This document shows, one piece after another, positions 1-12,596 of a stretch of DNA of 64,000 bases; within the stretch, counting starts at the first letter, position 1, and each line of letters opens with the position of its first letter. Under the pieces are notes generated by a model that ran no database searches, was not told the origin of the DNA, and worked only from the letters and a program-made list of their open reading frames with translations. A program made the position numbers and the translations under genes. The DNA comes from Orbilia blumenaviensis (Eukaryota > Ascomycota > Orbiliomycetes > Orbiliales > Orbiliaceae), in assembly GCA_036872755.1 (NCBI GenBank), contig JAVHNS010000006.1:186001-250000 (forward strand), written 5' to 3'.

Positions 1-3000
1 AAAAAAAAAAAACTTTTATAATTATAATTTTAAAAAAAATAAAAATAAAAAAAAAATATTTTAAAATTAAAATAATAAAAAAAACAAAAATTAGTGTAAG
101 AATAAAAATAAAAATTTTATTTTAAATAAAATTTTTAAATTAGTTTTTATAAATTTTAATATAATTTAATATAATTATTTATATAATAAAAAATTTAAAA
201 AATTAAAATTTAATAATTTTATTTATTATAATTATAATAAATTAAAATATATTATTAAAAATTATAAAAAATCATAATAAAATAATATATTTTAATAATG
301 TAAAAATATTAAATTTATAAATATTAATTTTTTATTATTATTTATTATAAAAAAAATTTAAATAATATATTAGTTTATTTTTTAAAAAATTAAATAATTT
401 TAATAGTGAATTTTTAAATAAATTTTAAATTGTTTAATTATTTTTAATTAATTTATAAATATTTTTGAATTTATTATTTAAGAAAAAAAAACTAAATTTA
501 AAATTGTTTTAATTATTTATAATTTAATTTTTTAAAAATATTATTAATTTTGAAATAATCTAATATTTAAAATTTATTTAAATTATGAAAGGTGTTTTAA
601 TAAACAATTTATTTAGGAATATATGTTTGAAGGAATTTATTATATTTGTTTAGTTTATATTGATTTTATATTATGAAATTTTAAGGTTTATTTATGATTT
701 ATTAATATAATAAAAGATTTTTTTATTAAAATGGATTTATTATTTATTTATGATTAAATTTCTTATAGATAAGAAGATTTTTTTATGGAATATTTAAATA
801 ATAAAGAGGAAACTTATAAAAAAATCTTTTTTAATTTTTTAATTATATTTTATAAGAATTGGGATGATGATGAAACTTTTATTTTTGAAATTTATATTAA
901 TAATATAATTTGTATAAAATTTAAAAAAAAATAAGTTTAATATATAAATTATTAAAAAAAAATTTATAATTAATGTAAAAATTACAATTATATAATTTAA
1001 AATTAATTAAATTTTAGATATTTAAATTATTATATTATTTTTATTATTGGATATATTAAATATAAATATATTAAAAATTAAAAATAGTTTTTTTTTAAAA
1101 AATATTAAAATATTTTTTTTTATATTAATAATAATTTTTATAAAATTAATTTTGTAAAAAATTAGAAAATTTATTATAAAAGAATTAAAAATATTAATTT
1201 TTTTTTTATTTATAAATAAATTAATAAAATTGGATATATTATTTTAAAATATTAGGAAATTGTTTTCAATTGTTATTTATATAAAAATTGATTTTTAAAT
1301 ATAAAATTTTATGATTATGTTTTTTATTTTTGTAATTTTTGTTATAATAAATAGAGTTTATATATTAAATATTTTAATTTTATTTAATTTATTTTTTATA
1401 ATTTTAATATTTTTTTTAATTATAAAAAATATTTTTATTAATATTTTTTTTAAATTATTATTTAATTTTTAATTTATTAAAATATTTATATTATTTAATT
1501 TAATATTAATTATAAGAAAGAAATTATAGAATATTATTAAAAAAATAAATATTATTATATAATTAATATTAAATATATTATTAAATATAATTTAATTAAA
1601 AAAAAAATTATTAATATTAATTTTATAAAAAATTAATTATTTATTTATTTTATAAAAAATATAATTTTTATATTAATTATATTTAAAAATATATTATTTT
1701 TATTAAAAATTTTTATATTTTAAAAATTAAATTAAATATTTAAAATATAAAATAATAATATATATATTATTAAAATTTTATTTTTAATATTTAATTTAAT
1801 TTTAAATATTATTTTTAAAATAATTATTTTAATTATAAATAAAATGATTTTATTTTATTTTATTATTAATTTAAAATTATTGATTTTAAATAAAATTATT
1901 TTAAATTAAAATTTAATAAATTTTTTTATATTAACAAAATTAAATTTGCTAATGTTTATGAAAAAATAAATATAAAAAAAAAAAATTAAAAAAATTTTAG
2001 AATTTAATATTATTTAAAAAATTTAAATTATATATTATTAAAAACAAATTATTTAAATAATTTTTTTTATAATTAATTAAAAATTATTTTTTTTTATTAA
2101 TTAATATTAATGGAAATTTTAGTATATTTTTATTAAATTATAAAATAAAAAATTTATTTATTTATTTTAAAATTATTAAATAATTTAATTTATTTTATAT
2201 TTAAAAATTTTAGAAGATATATGTTATTATTTTTGATAATAGTTTTTTTGGAATAATTATTTATAAAATTATTTTTATTTTTTTTATAAATAAATATTTG
2301 AAAATAATTATAATGGATATTTTAAAAATTTTTTATGAATTGGTTTTTAAATTTTTTTAATTGGAAAAATATAATTTAAATATTAATTAAAAAATTTATT
2401 ATTTTAAGTTTTTAAAATATAATTATAGAAAAATTTATTTTAAGATTTAATTAAATAATTAATTTTTAAAAAAAGTTTATTATTGATTTATTTAATATAT
2501 GTTATAAAAAAAAATTAATAATTATTTTTAAAATAAACTTTATTTTATAAAATATATTTTTTTTAAAATATAAAAAATTAACAAAAAAAAAAAAAAAATT
2601 TTAAATTAAATTTTTAAAAACAATAAATTAATTTTTTAATTTTTAAATAAATAAAATTTTTTATTAAAAATTAATTAATTTATATATTATATTCTTTTAA
2701 AAAAAAAAATTTAATTAAAATTTTTATTTATATATATATATATAGAAGAAGAAATTATAATTTTATATAAATATATTAATAAAAATTTTTATAATAAATT
2801 TATTTAATTTTTTAATTTATTTATAAGATATTTTATATTATTTATATTAAAATTTAATAAAAAATTGTAAATATATATTAATTATAAAAACTTGAATAAT
2901 ATTATAATTAAAAATATTAAATTTTTATTATTAATAAACAAATTTTTTGATTATTTAACAAATATAAATTATTTTACTAAATTAAATATTATCAATATTT

Positions 3001-6000
3001 ATTATAATATTAAAATAAATTTAGAAAAAAAATAGAAAATGGTTTTTTAATATTATTATAGTTTATTTAAATATTTGATTATATTATTTAGATTAATTAA
3101 TATATTAGTTTTTTTTTAAATTTTTATAAATTATATACTTTAAAAATATATAAATATTATTTATATTATTTATTTAAATAATATTTTGATTTTTAATAAA
3201 ATATTAAAAAAATATAAAAAAAACATTAATATAATATTAAAATTTTTTTAAAATTATAATTTATATATAATATTAAATAAATCAAAATTTATTATTATTA
3301 AATATAAATTTTTAAAAATTATAATTATTTTAAATAAAATCAAAATAAATTCTAAAAAAGTTTAAGTTATTTAAAATTGATTTTTTTTTGAAAATATTAA
3401 AAAAGTATAATTATTTTTTAAATTTTGCAATTATTATTAACAATTTATTTAAAAATATAGTTTTATATTAATAATATTTTTTAAATTTATTAAAAAATAA
3501 TTAAAATTTGAAATAATATTTAAAAAAATTTAAGTTTTTAAAACTCTTAAAAAATTTTTTATTTTAATTTTTATTTTTAAATTTTATAATTTGAAATTAT
3601 TTATTAAAATTAAAATTAATATTTTTATAATAATATTAGGAGTTTATTTATTTTAATTTTATAAAAATAAATAATAATATTTTATTATTTATATTTTTTA
3701 TAAATTTAATATTATATAATTATAATATATTATTTATAATAAAAAATTAATAACTATTATAAAAATTTATTAAAAATAATATATTTATTTTTAAAATAAA
3801 AAATTTTTTATAATTTTATTTAATTATAAAAATTTTATTTATTTTTTAATTATAAAAAAATTTAATAAATAATAAGTTTAATAATAAAAATTTTTTAATA
3901 AATATAATATAAAAATAATATATTTTAAAAGAAAAAAAAATATTTTTATAAATATAATAAATAAAAAATTAAACTTTGTTAAAAATATTAAATTTAATAA
4001 AAAAACAATTTTTAAATATAATAATATTAAAGATTAAATTTTTATTAATAAATTTTTAAATTTAATAAAATATAATATCAAAAATAATTTTTAATAAAAA
4101 ATTTTTAAAATTTATAAATAAGATTTTGTTATATAATAAATTTTAAAAAAAGAAAATATATTTTTTTATTTTAAATTAATTAACAAAATTATTATATTTC
4201 AAAATTTATTTTATATTTTAATTAAAAAATTTTAAAAAAAATTTATTTTTTTATATTATGATTATTTAGTTTATAATTATTTTAAAATTAATTATATTTA
4301 AAAATTTATTATAAAAATTTATTTTTAATTTTAAATAAAAAAATAAATTAAAAAATATATTAAAATTTGTAATTTTTATTATAAAAATAAGTTTAATTGA
4401 TATAAATTTTATAAAATTTTTTAATTATATGATGTATTGAGTGTATTTTTTAAAATTATTATTTATGATTTTGTGTAAGGAATATTTTTAGTATAAAATT
4501 TTTTTATTAATAAATTATATAATAAAATATTGGTTATTATGGATAAATTAACAAAAATTACTATTTTTATTTTGTAAAATAATTAATAAGGAGTTAAAAA
4601 ATTATAATAAATTTATTATAATTATGTTTTTTTTAAATATGAAATTTAATGAAAATATATTTTTAATTGTAATTTTTTTTTTATGAATAAATATTAGTAG
4701 TTAATTATGAATTAAATTAATATTAAATTAAATATTGTAATTAAAGGTTATATTTAAATAAATAGAGTTTTTAAAAGATTTATTTAAATTTTTAAAATTT
4801 ATTTTTGAAATTTTTTTAATTATGTTTAAAATAATTAAATATTTTTTTTATTTATAGTAGAATTTATTTATAATATTTTTTAATATTTAATTATTAAGTA
4901 TATTTTATATAAAATATTAAGAAAATAAATATTTAAAATTATTTTTTTTTTTTTTATATTGAAAAAAATTATCTTTAAAGTTAAAAAATATATAAAATTA
5001 ATAAAAAATATTTATAATATTTTTATAAAAAATTTTTAGTTTTTATAAAAAAAAATAAATTATTATTATAATAAATAATAAAAGAAAATTTTAAATTTTA
5101 AAAAAAAAAATAAAGTATATTTATTTATATAAAATTTAAAAATTAAATAATTTAATAAAAAACTTAATTTTCAAAAATTTGGTTTATATATAATTAAAAA
5201 AAAATTTAAAAAATATTATTTTAAATTTAACATATTTAAATTAATATAAATATATAAAATATTTTATATTTTAATTTTAAAAAAAATTTTTTTAAAATTT
5301 AAAAAAAAATTTTTTAAAATTTAAAAAAAATTTAAACAAAATTAAAATCAAATATGATAATTATGTGAAATATAAAATTAAAAAAATTTTTAATAAATTT
5401 AATAATAATAATAAATATTTTATTTATTAAATTATTTTTTATAAACTAGAAGATAATTTTTAATAATTAAAAAAAAATATTTTATTATAAATTATATAAA
5501 ATTATTTTAAAAATAAAAATTTATTTTATTAATTTGATATTTTTATATTTAAATAAAAATAAAAAAAATTTAAAAAAAATAAAAATTAATATATTTTATA
5601 AATTTTTAATTTATAAAAATATAATTTTTTTATTTAATTAGTTTTTATATTTACAAATTTTTTTTATAAATATTTATTTTTATAAATATATAATTTAAAT
5701 AAATATTTATAATATTATTTATTTAATTATTTTTCAATTTTTTTTAAATATTTTATTTTTTTAATTAACAAAATTTTATATTTTAATAATATTAATAAAT
5801 AATTACATAAAAATTATATTAATAAAATAATATTATAAATTATTAAAATTAATGATTTAATATAAATTATAATAAAATAATAAAATATAATTTAATTTAA
5901 AAATAAAAAATTATAAATATATAATAAAAAATTAATTAAAATTTTAAATAATACTTTGAAAGAAATTTTCTATAAAAAACACAAAATAATTTTTATCCCA

Positions 6001-6972
6001 TCCAATAAAAAAATCTATTATATTTATTAAAATATTATAAAAAAAATTAATTATTTTATTAAATATTAACAAATTTTTATTAACTCCTTTTTTAAAAATT
6101 AAATTATTTTTAAATAATATATTATTTTTAATGATTTTTTGTTTTTCATAAAAAAAAAATTTATAATATTTATATATAATTACTAATATTTTAACTAATT
6201 AATGTTTAAATTTAATTATAATTATATTAAATTTAATTAAAAGTTTTAAAAGTTTTATTTAATTTTTGATGATTTTTTAATATATTACTTTATAATAAAT
6301 AGAAATTTTTTCCAATTTTTTAAATTTTTTATCTCAAATTTTTGTAATACAATTTATTAAAAATTTTAAATTAGAATTTATATAAAGTGGAGAAAAATAA
6401 AAATTATTTATATGGAATTGTATTACATCTTCTTATTTAACTTTATTAATGATAGACTTTATACTTAGTAGTATTTTCTAATATAATACAATTATGATTG
6501 TTCTTCTCACAAAAAAAACACACACTTACAACAGGAATATTTTTTGATTTAAAACATTTAAAAAAAACATTTTATTTTTGTTTTGTGATAATACAATTCT
6601 CTAATTTTTTAATAAAAACAGATGGTTGATTTTATTGCATAATCAAGGAACAAAACAAAATAAAAATATTTAATTATATAAATTAAAAAATATTTTATAA
6701 TTTAAATTTTAAAATTTAATTATAATACAAATTACAAATATTTATATTTGATTTTACTTACATAAACATATAATATAATTATAAAAAATTATATTTTTAA
6801 ATATACAATTTCTTATATATAAATTTCTCCTAAATAATTTTCCTATATAATAGAATTTTATAAACAAATTTTGTATAAAAGTCTTATACCAAATTTTATT
6901 ATATTTCCTTCTTATAAAAAAATCCCACATAAAAATTTTCTTTTTAAAAAATTCTTTTAAAAAAAGAGATAA
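1..6972 (+). mobile_element. RIP-destroyed LTR retrotransposon, copy A internal region (5' end outside window)
   Basis: This is almost pure A/T with no usable reading frame. It aligns by eye with copy B (same strand) and with the reverse complement of copy C, and the differences are nearly all G/A or C/T transitions, as expected from RIP. A degraded integrase-like peptide (V-I-M-D-K-L-T-K) can be read at 4533-4556. It matches the V-V-V-D-R-L-T-K stretch of the intact chromovirus in this window, which suggests that this older element was also Ty3/gypsy and ran in the plus direction. Residual G dominates up to about 5.1 kb and residual C dominates further right, so different strands were mutated in different tracts. 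Base 1 aligns with copy C near 23420, so about 1.1 kb of internal sequence and a 5' LTR should lie to the left of the window. Confidence 0.85.
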
Positions 6973-7527
6973 TATTACAATTAATCATATTAAATATATT
7001 TTAATATATTAAATATAAATTTATTTAACTTTAGATTTAATTTATAAATTAAATTTATAATATAAATATTCAAAAAATAAATTTAAAAATAAATTAAATT
7101 AAAATTAAATTATTTATAAATATATTATTACAATAATATATTTAATTATTAAATTTACTTAATATATTAAATAAATAAAAATATATTTAATATTATTTTA
7201 ACACTTAATATTTATATTTATAAATAATTTATATTTATATAAATAATATTTATATATATAAAAATTTTTAAATAATAATAATTTTAAAATTTTTTTTTAA
7301 ATTTTATCAATCAATTTATTAATATTTAATATATTTTATTTATTATCTTTATTTATTAAACTTAATATTTCCATATTAAAAATTACATTATTTAATATCT
7401 TTATATTTAATTTAACTTATTTTAAAAAAATAATTTAAATATTTTAAATTGAGAATACAATTAGTTAAAAAATATTAGGCTATTTTAGGAATTTCCTATT
7501 TGGGAAATACCCGGGACAGGTGTAACA
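6973..7527 (+). repeat. LTR of copy A of the old retrotransposon
   Basis: The borders come from alignment with two other copies (9819-10375, and the reverse complement of 24526-25082). The three are 555, 557 and 557 bp long. The least mutated copy begins TGTCACGGCC and the better preserved right ends finish GTGTAACA, giving the usual TG...CA LTR ends. The first 450 bp here are heavily RIP-mutated. The last 60 to 75 bp are strikingly preserved and contain the inverted repeat ATTTCC/GGGAAAT. Confidence 0.85.
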
Positions 7528-9818
7528 AATATATTTTTAATTATAATTTTTTTTTTATAAACAAATATTAATAATCAATTATAAATTAAATTAATATTAA
7601 ATTAAATATTATAATTAAAAATTATATTTAAATAAATAAAATTTTTAAAAAATTTATTTAAATTTTTAAAATTTATTTTTAAAATTTTTTTAATTATATT
7701 TAAAATAATTAAATATTTTTTTTATTTATAACAAAATTTATTTATAATATTTTTTAATATTTAATTATTAAATACATTTTATATAAAATATTAAAAAAAT
7801 AAATATTTAAAATTATTTTTTTTTTTTTTATATTAAAAAAAATTATTTTTAAAATTAAAAAATATATGAAATTAATAAAAAATATTTATAATATTCTTAT
7901 AAAAAACCTTCAATTTTCATAAAAAAAAATAAACCATTATTATAATAAATAACAAAAAAAAATTTTAAATTTTAAAAAAAAAAATAAAATATATTTACTT
8001 ATATAAAATTTAAAAATTAAATAATTTAATAAAAAACTTAATTTTTAAAAATTTAATTTATATATAATTAAAAAAAAATTTAAAAAATATTATTTTAAAT
8101 TTAACATATTTAAATTAATACAAATATATAAGATATTTTATATTTTAATTTTAAAAAAAATTTTTTTAAAACTTAAAAAAAATTTAAATAAAATTAAAAT
8201 CAAATATAATAATTATATAAAATATAAAATTAAAAAAATTTTTAATAAATTTAATAATAATAATAAATATTTTATTTATTAAATTATTTTTTATAAACCA
8301 AAAAATAATTTTTAATAATTAAAAAAAAATATTTTATTATAAATTATATAAGATTATTTTAAAAACAAAAATTTATTTTATTAATTTAATATTTTTATAT
8401 TTAAATAAAAATAAGGAAAATTTAAAAAAAATAAAAATTAATATATTTTATAAATTTTTAATTTATAAAAATATAATTTTTTTATTTAATTAATTTTTAT
8501 ATTTATAAATTTTTTTTACAAATATTTATTTTTATAAATATATAATTTAAATAAATATTTATAATATTGTTTATTTAATTATTTTTTAATTTTTTTTAAA
8601 TATTTTATTTTTTTAATTAATAAAATCTTATATTCTAATAATATTAATAAATAATTATATAAAAATTATATCAATAAAATAATATTATAAATTATTAAAA
8701 TCAATAATTTAATATAAATTATAATAAAATAATAAAATATAATTTAATTTAAAAATAAAAAATTACAAATATATAATAAAAAACCAATCAAATTTTAAAT
8801 AATATTTTAAAAAAAATCTTTTATAAAAAATATAAAATAATTTTTATTTTATTTAATAAAAAAATTTATCATATTTATTAAAATATTATAAAAAAAATCA
8901 AATATTTTATCAAATATTAATAAATTTTTATTAATTCTTTTTTTAATAATTAAATTATTTTTAAATATTATATTATTTTTTATAATTTTTTATTTTTTAT
9001 AAAAAAAAAATTTTTAATATTTTTATATAATTATTAAAATTTTAATAAATTAATATTTTAATTTAATTATAATAATATTAAATTTAATTAAAAATTTTAT
9101 AAACTTTATTTAATTTTTAATAATTTTTTAATATATTATTTTATATTAAATAAAAGTTTTTTCTAATTTTTTAAATTTCTTATTTTAAATTTTTATAATA
9201 TAATTTATTAAAAATTTTAAATTAAAAATATTTTATAAAATAAAAAAAAATAAAAATTATTTATAAAAAATTATATTACATTTTTTTATTTTATTTTATT
9301 TATAATAAATTTTATACTTAATATTTTTTTTTAATATAATATAAATATAATTATTTATAATATAATATAAATATAAAATTATAATTTTTAAATTTTTTAA
9401 CTTAAATTATTTAAAAAAAATAATCTTCTTTTATTTTACTTAAACATAATTTTCTAATCTTTTTTTAAATTTTTAAATAACATTTTATTATATAATTAAA
9501 ATAAAAAATTTAATATTATTTTATATATATAAAAAAATATTTTATAATTTAAATTTTAAAATTTAATTATAATATAAATTATAATTATTTATATTTAATT
9601 TTAATTATATAATTATATAACATAATTATAAAAATTAAATTTTTAAATATAAAAATTCTTATATACAAATTTTTTTTAAATAATTTTTTTATATAATAAA
9701 ATTTTATAAATAAATTTTATATAAAAATTTTTTACCCAATTTTATTATATTTTTTATATATAAAAAAATTTTATATAAAAATTTTTTTTTTAAAAATTTT
9801 TTTTAAAAAAAAAAATAA
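7528..9818 (+). mobile_element. RIP-destroyed partial copy B of the old retrotransposon
   Basis: This segment is homologous and co-oriented with 4654-6972 of copy A and starts immediately after the copy A LTR. Segment 4654-7527 therefore appears again as 7528-10375, a tandem duplication of about 2.85 kb. Where copy A keeps G this copy has A, and where this copy keeps C copy A often has T, so the two were mutated on different strands. No open reading frame survives. It may be a true tandem duplication or a truncated second insertion joined at the LTR end. The sequence alone does not decide between them. Confidence 0.8.
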
Positions 9819-10375
9819 TATTATAATTAATTATATTAAATATATTTTAATATATTAAATATAAATCCATTTTTATAAACTATTTCTTATACTAAAATAA
9901 TTTTTATTATAAATATTTAATAAAAAAAAATTATATTAAAAAAAAATAAATTAAATTATATTATATTAATAATATAATTTCTAGAATAAATCATATAAAA
10001 AATATTATATATAATTTAATATATTATATATATATAATACTTTTTAAAGTATATAACATCTAAATTTATAAATAATTTATATTTATATAAGCAATATTTA
10101 TATATATAAAAACTTTTAAATAATAATAATTTTAAAATTTTTTTTTAGATTTTATTAATTAATTTATTAATATTTAATATATTTTATTTATTATTTTTAT
10201 TTATTAAATTTAATATTTTTTTATTAAGAATTATATTATTTAATATTTTTATATTTAATTTAATTTATTTTAAGAAAATAATTTAAATATTTTAAATTAA
10301 GAATACAATTAATTAAAGAATGCTAGGCTATTTTAGGAATTTCCTATTTGGGAAATACCTGGGACAGGTATAACA
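9819..10375 (+). repeat. LTR of copy B of the old retrotransposon
   Basis: 557 bp, aligned end to end with the LTRs of copies A and C. Its first 50 bases equal the preserved outer end of the copy C LTR after nearly complete conversion of C to T and G to A. As in copy A, the final 60 to 75 bp escaped mutation (10301-10375). It abuts, tail to tail, the truncated end of inverted copy C at 10376. Confidence 0.85.
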
Positions 10376-11253
10376 TATAATAAATTTTTCTATTAAATAA
10401 AATAAAAATTATTTTATATTTTTTATAAAGGATTTTTTTTAAAATATTATCTAAAATTTTATCTAATTTTTTATTATATATTTATAATTTCTTATTTTTA
10501 AATTAAATTATATTTTATTATTTTACTATAATTTATGTTAAATTATTAACTTTAATAATTTATAATATTACTTTATTAATACAATTTTTATATAATTATT
10601 TGTTAATATTATTAAAATACAAAGTTTTATTAATTAAAAAAATAAAATATTTAGAAAAAATTAAAAAGTAGTTAAATAAATAACACCATAAATATTTATT
10701 CAGACCATATATTTATAAAAATAAATATTTATAAAGAAAATTCATAAATATAAAAATTAATTAAATAAAAAAGTTATATCTTTATAAATCAAAAATCTAC
10801 AAAATATATTAATTTTAATTTTTCTTAAATTTTCCTCATTTTTATTTAAGTATAAAAATATTAAATTAATAAAATAGATCTTTATTTCTAAAATAATTCT
10901 ATATAGTTTATAATAAAATATTTTTTTTTAATTATTAAAAATTGTTTTTTGAATTATAAAAAGTAATTTAATAAATAAAATATTTATTATTATTATTATT
11001 AAATTTATTAAAAATTTTTTTAATTTTATATTTTGCATAATTGTCATATTTAATTTTAATTTTATTTAAATTTTTTCTAAATCCTAAAAAAACTCTTTTT
11101 AAGATTGAGATATAAAATATTTTATATATTTATATTAATTTAAATATATTAAATTTAAAATAATATTTTTTAAATTTTTTTTTAATTATATATAGATTAA
11201 ATTTTTAAAAATCAAGTTTTTTATTAAGATACTTAATTTTTAAATTTTATATA
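10376..11253 (-). mobile_element. RIP-destroyed copy C, distal segment left of the chromovirus
   Basis: This reads as the reverse complement of copy A from roughly 5130 to 6020 and is the continuation of 18348-24525, interrupted by the chromovirus insertion. It ends at 10376 against the copy B LTR, so copy C lacks the last kilobase of internal sequence and its 3' LTR. The final five bases, ATATA (11249-11253), are the left target-site duplication of the inserted element. Confidence 0.8.
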
Positions 11254-11583
11254 TGTCAGGCCGCGCACCCACGCGGTGGTGCGCAAAATACAACAAGGTC
11301 AACACAACGGCTAGAGCTACCCGGTCCGGGCAACACGAACACGCGGCGACCCACCCGGAGACCCACCCGGGCAACTTCGGTCCTCGGGCCAACGTCAGTT
11401 CAGTTCCCTTGATCCGGAAGCAATAGAGAGCCGCGGCCTGACGCTGTGATACGCATATCCTTCAGTATATAAAGCATAGATAGCAGTCATGTATATAGCT
11501 CCTTGTCTTTTAATCTATAACCATAACTAAGGTCATATTCTCAACCGTCGTGACACGCACACTCTCGCACATATAACCTTACA
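11254..11583 (+). repeat. 5' LTR of the chromovirus
   Basis: 330 bp, identical by eye to 18018-18347. It starts TGTCAGG and ends CTTACA. The outer end holds an inverted repeat, GCGCACC at 11263-11269 against GGTGCGC at 11278-11284, that could form a hairpin. A TATA box (11466-11474) and the presumed RNA start near 11501-11505 give a U3 of about 250 bp and a short R-U5 of about 80 bp. Confidence 0.97.
11466..11514 (+). promoter_or_regulatory. LTR TATA box and predicted RNA 5' end that acts as self-primer
   Basis: TATATAAAG lies at 11466-11474. About 30 bases downstream, where a TATA-dependent RNA should begin, is GTCTTTTAAT (11505-11514). This 10-mer is perfectly complementary to the sequence just inside the LTR (11585-11594). 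The arrangement matches the self-priming mechanism known for Tf1/sushi-type chromoviruses, in which the RNA 5' end folds onto the primer-binding site instead of using a tRNA. The exact start site is inferred. Confidence 0.75.
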
Positions 11584-11584
11584 T

Positions 11585-11594
11585 ATTAAAAGAC
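11585..11594 (+). other. Primer-binding site, self-priming type
   Basis: ATTAAAAGAC begins one base after the 5' LTR and is the exact reverse complement of 11505-11514 in the same LTR. I do not recognise it as a tRNA 3' end. Known family behaviour (Tf1 and relatives) supports reading it as a self-primed minus-strand start site. Confidence 0.75.
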
Positions 11595-11613
11595 CATCTT
11601 TCAACCTACTACC

Positions 11614-12570
11614 ATGAGCGCCTCGCAAGTACCCGCAGCGTCCACCGGAGAGGACGAGTTAATGCAAAGCGCTCCACAGAGCCCAACGGGTCCTGGACCT
11701 TCGGGTCCTGGACCTTCGGGAAGCAGTGGAACGCAGCAGCTCGCCCCACGACCCAGAGACGACAGTCTAGCTATAGCTACCCAATTCGCAAAGCTGGTTA
11801 ATAGGCCAGACGAATTTACGGGTGACCGCGGCAAGACGCGAGCCTTCATTCATCAGATGAGATTGTTCTTTAACTCCAACCGCTGGATGTTCGAAAATAA
11901 CGAGGAACGCAAAATTAATTTCGCCCTCAACCAGCTGCGAGGCACTGCGGCTGAGTGGTCCGAACCTCTAGTGGCTCTGATGAACACAGGCAAAACCCCC
12001 CCAGAGCTAGCAACATGGGAGGCGTTCGAGCGAGCCGTCACGACTCACTTCGGGGACTTGAACGAAGAAGAAGTAGCCAGACTTGCTATCCTGAAGATAC
12101 GACAAGAAGGCAAAGTTACCGACTACACGACCCGCTTCAACACGCTACGAGCCAAACTACCCCTATGGCATGAGGACACCCTACGTACCCTTTACCACAA
12201 AGGCCTTAAAGAGAAAATTCAGAAGGCTATCCTCGCTGCGACTGGCAGCATGTCGGGGGGACCCAAAGATCTACAGGAGCTCATACAGTTAGCGGTTCGC
12301 GTCGAGGGACTGCAAGACCTACATATCAAGAATCATCAAACCCGAAATAGTTTACCTCATAACCCACAAGCCCAAGTCGTACCGCAGCAAGCCGCACCGG
12401 TATTAGATCAACCAGATCCTATGGAAATAGACGCCTTCCAGCAAAGAAGATTATCCCCCAGCGAGTATAAGCGTTACAGAGCGAGCAACCTTTGCTTCAA
12501 ATGTGGAAAATCTGGCCACATGGCAAGGCAGTGCCGCAGCGGCACGCAGCACAAGGGATCAAAAAAATAA
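11614..12570 (+). CDS. gag: Gag polyprotein of the chromovirus
   Basis: The 318-residue product forms the retrotransposon particle and packages the RNA. The N-terminal 45 residues are Pro/Gly/Ser-rich and include a 15-base tandem repeat (11689-11718). The middle is a helical capsid-like region typical of Ty3/gypsy Gag, with the landmark L-N-Q-L-R-G-T-A-A-E-W. A single CCHC zinc knuckle (C-x2-C-x4-H-x4-C) lies at residues 294-307 near the C-terminus and should bind RNA. The ATG is the first after the LTR and primer site, in an ACC-ATG context. The stop TAA (12568-12570) is preceded by a run of seven A and overlaps an ATG, which matters for pol expression. Confidence 0.95.
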   Translation: MSASQVPAASTGEDELMQSAPQSPTGPGPSGPGPSGSSGTQQLAPRPRDDSLAIATQFAKLVNRPDEFTGDRGKTRAFIHQMRLFFNSNRWMFENNEERKINFALNQLRGTAAEWSEPLVALMNTGKTPPELATWEAFERAVTTHFGDLNEEEVARLAILKIRQEGKVTDYTTRFNTLRAKLPLWHEDTLRTLYHKGLKEKIQKAILAATGSMSGGPKDLQELIQLAVRVEGLQDLHIKNHQTRNSLPHNPQAQVVPQQAAPVLDQPDPMEIDAFQQRRLSPSEYKRYRASNLCFKCGKSGHMARQCRSGTQHKGSKK

Positions 12571-12596
12571 TGGAGGCGACAGAACTCCCGTCGCCT
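12561..12596 (+). promoter_or_regulatory. -1 ribosomal frameshift signal at the gag/pol junction
   Basis: The heptamer A-AAA-AAA (12561-12567) is in the correct phase (X-XXY-YYZ in the gag frame) directly before the gag stop. Pol lies exactly in the -1 frame. After a spacer of 6 bases there is a perfect 7-bp stem, AGGCGAC (12574-12580) with GTCGCCT (12590-12596), closing a 9-base loop. A slippery heptamer, a 5 to 9 base spacer and a stem is the classical arrangement for programmed -1 frameshifting. The stop also overlaps an ATG in the pol frame (TAATG, 12568-12572), so termination-reinitiation is an alternative. Confidence 0.8.
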
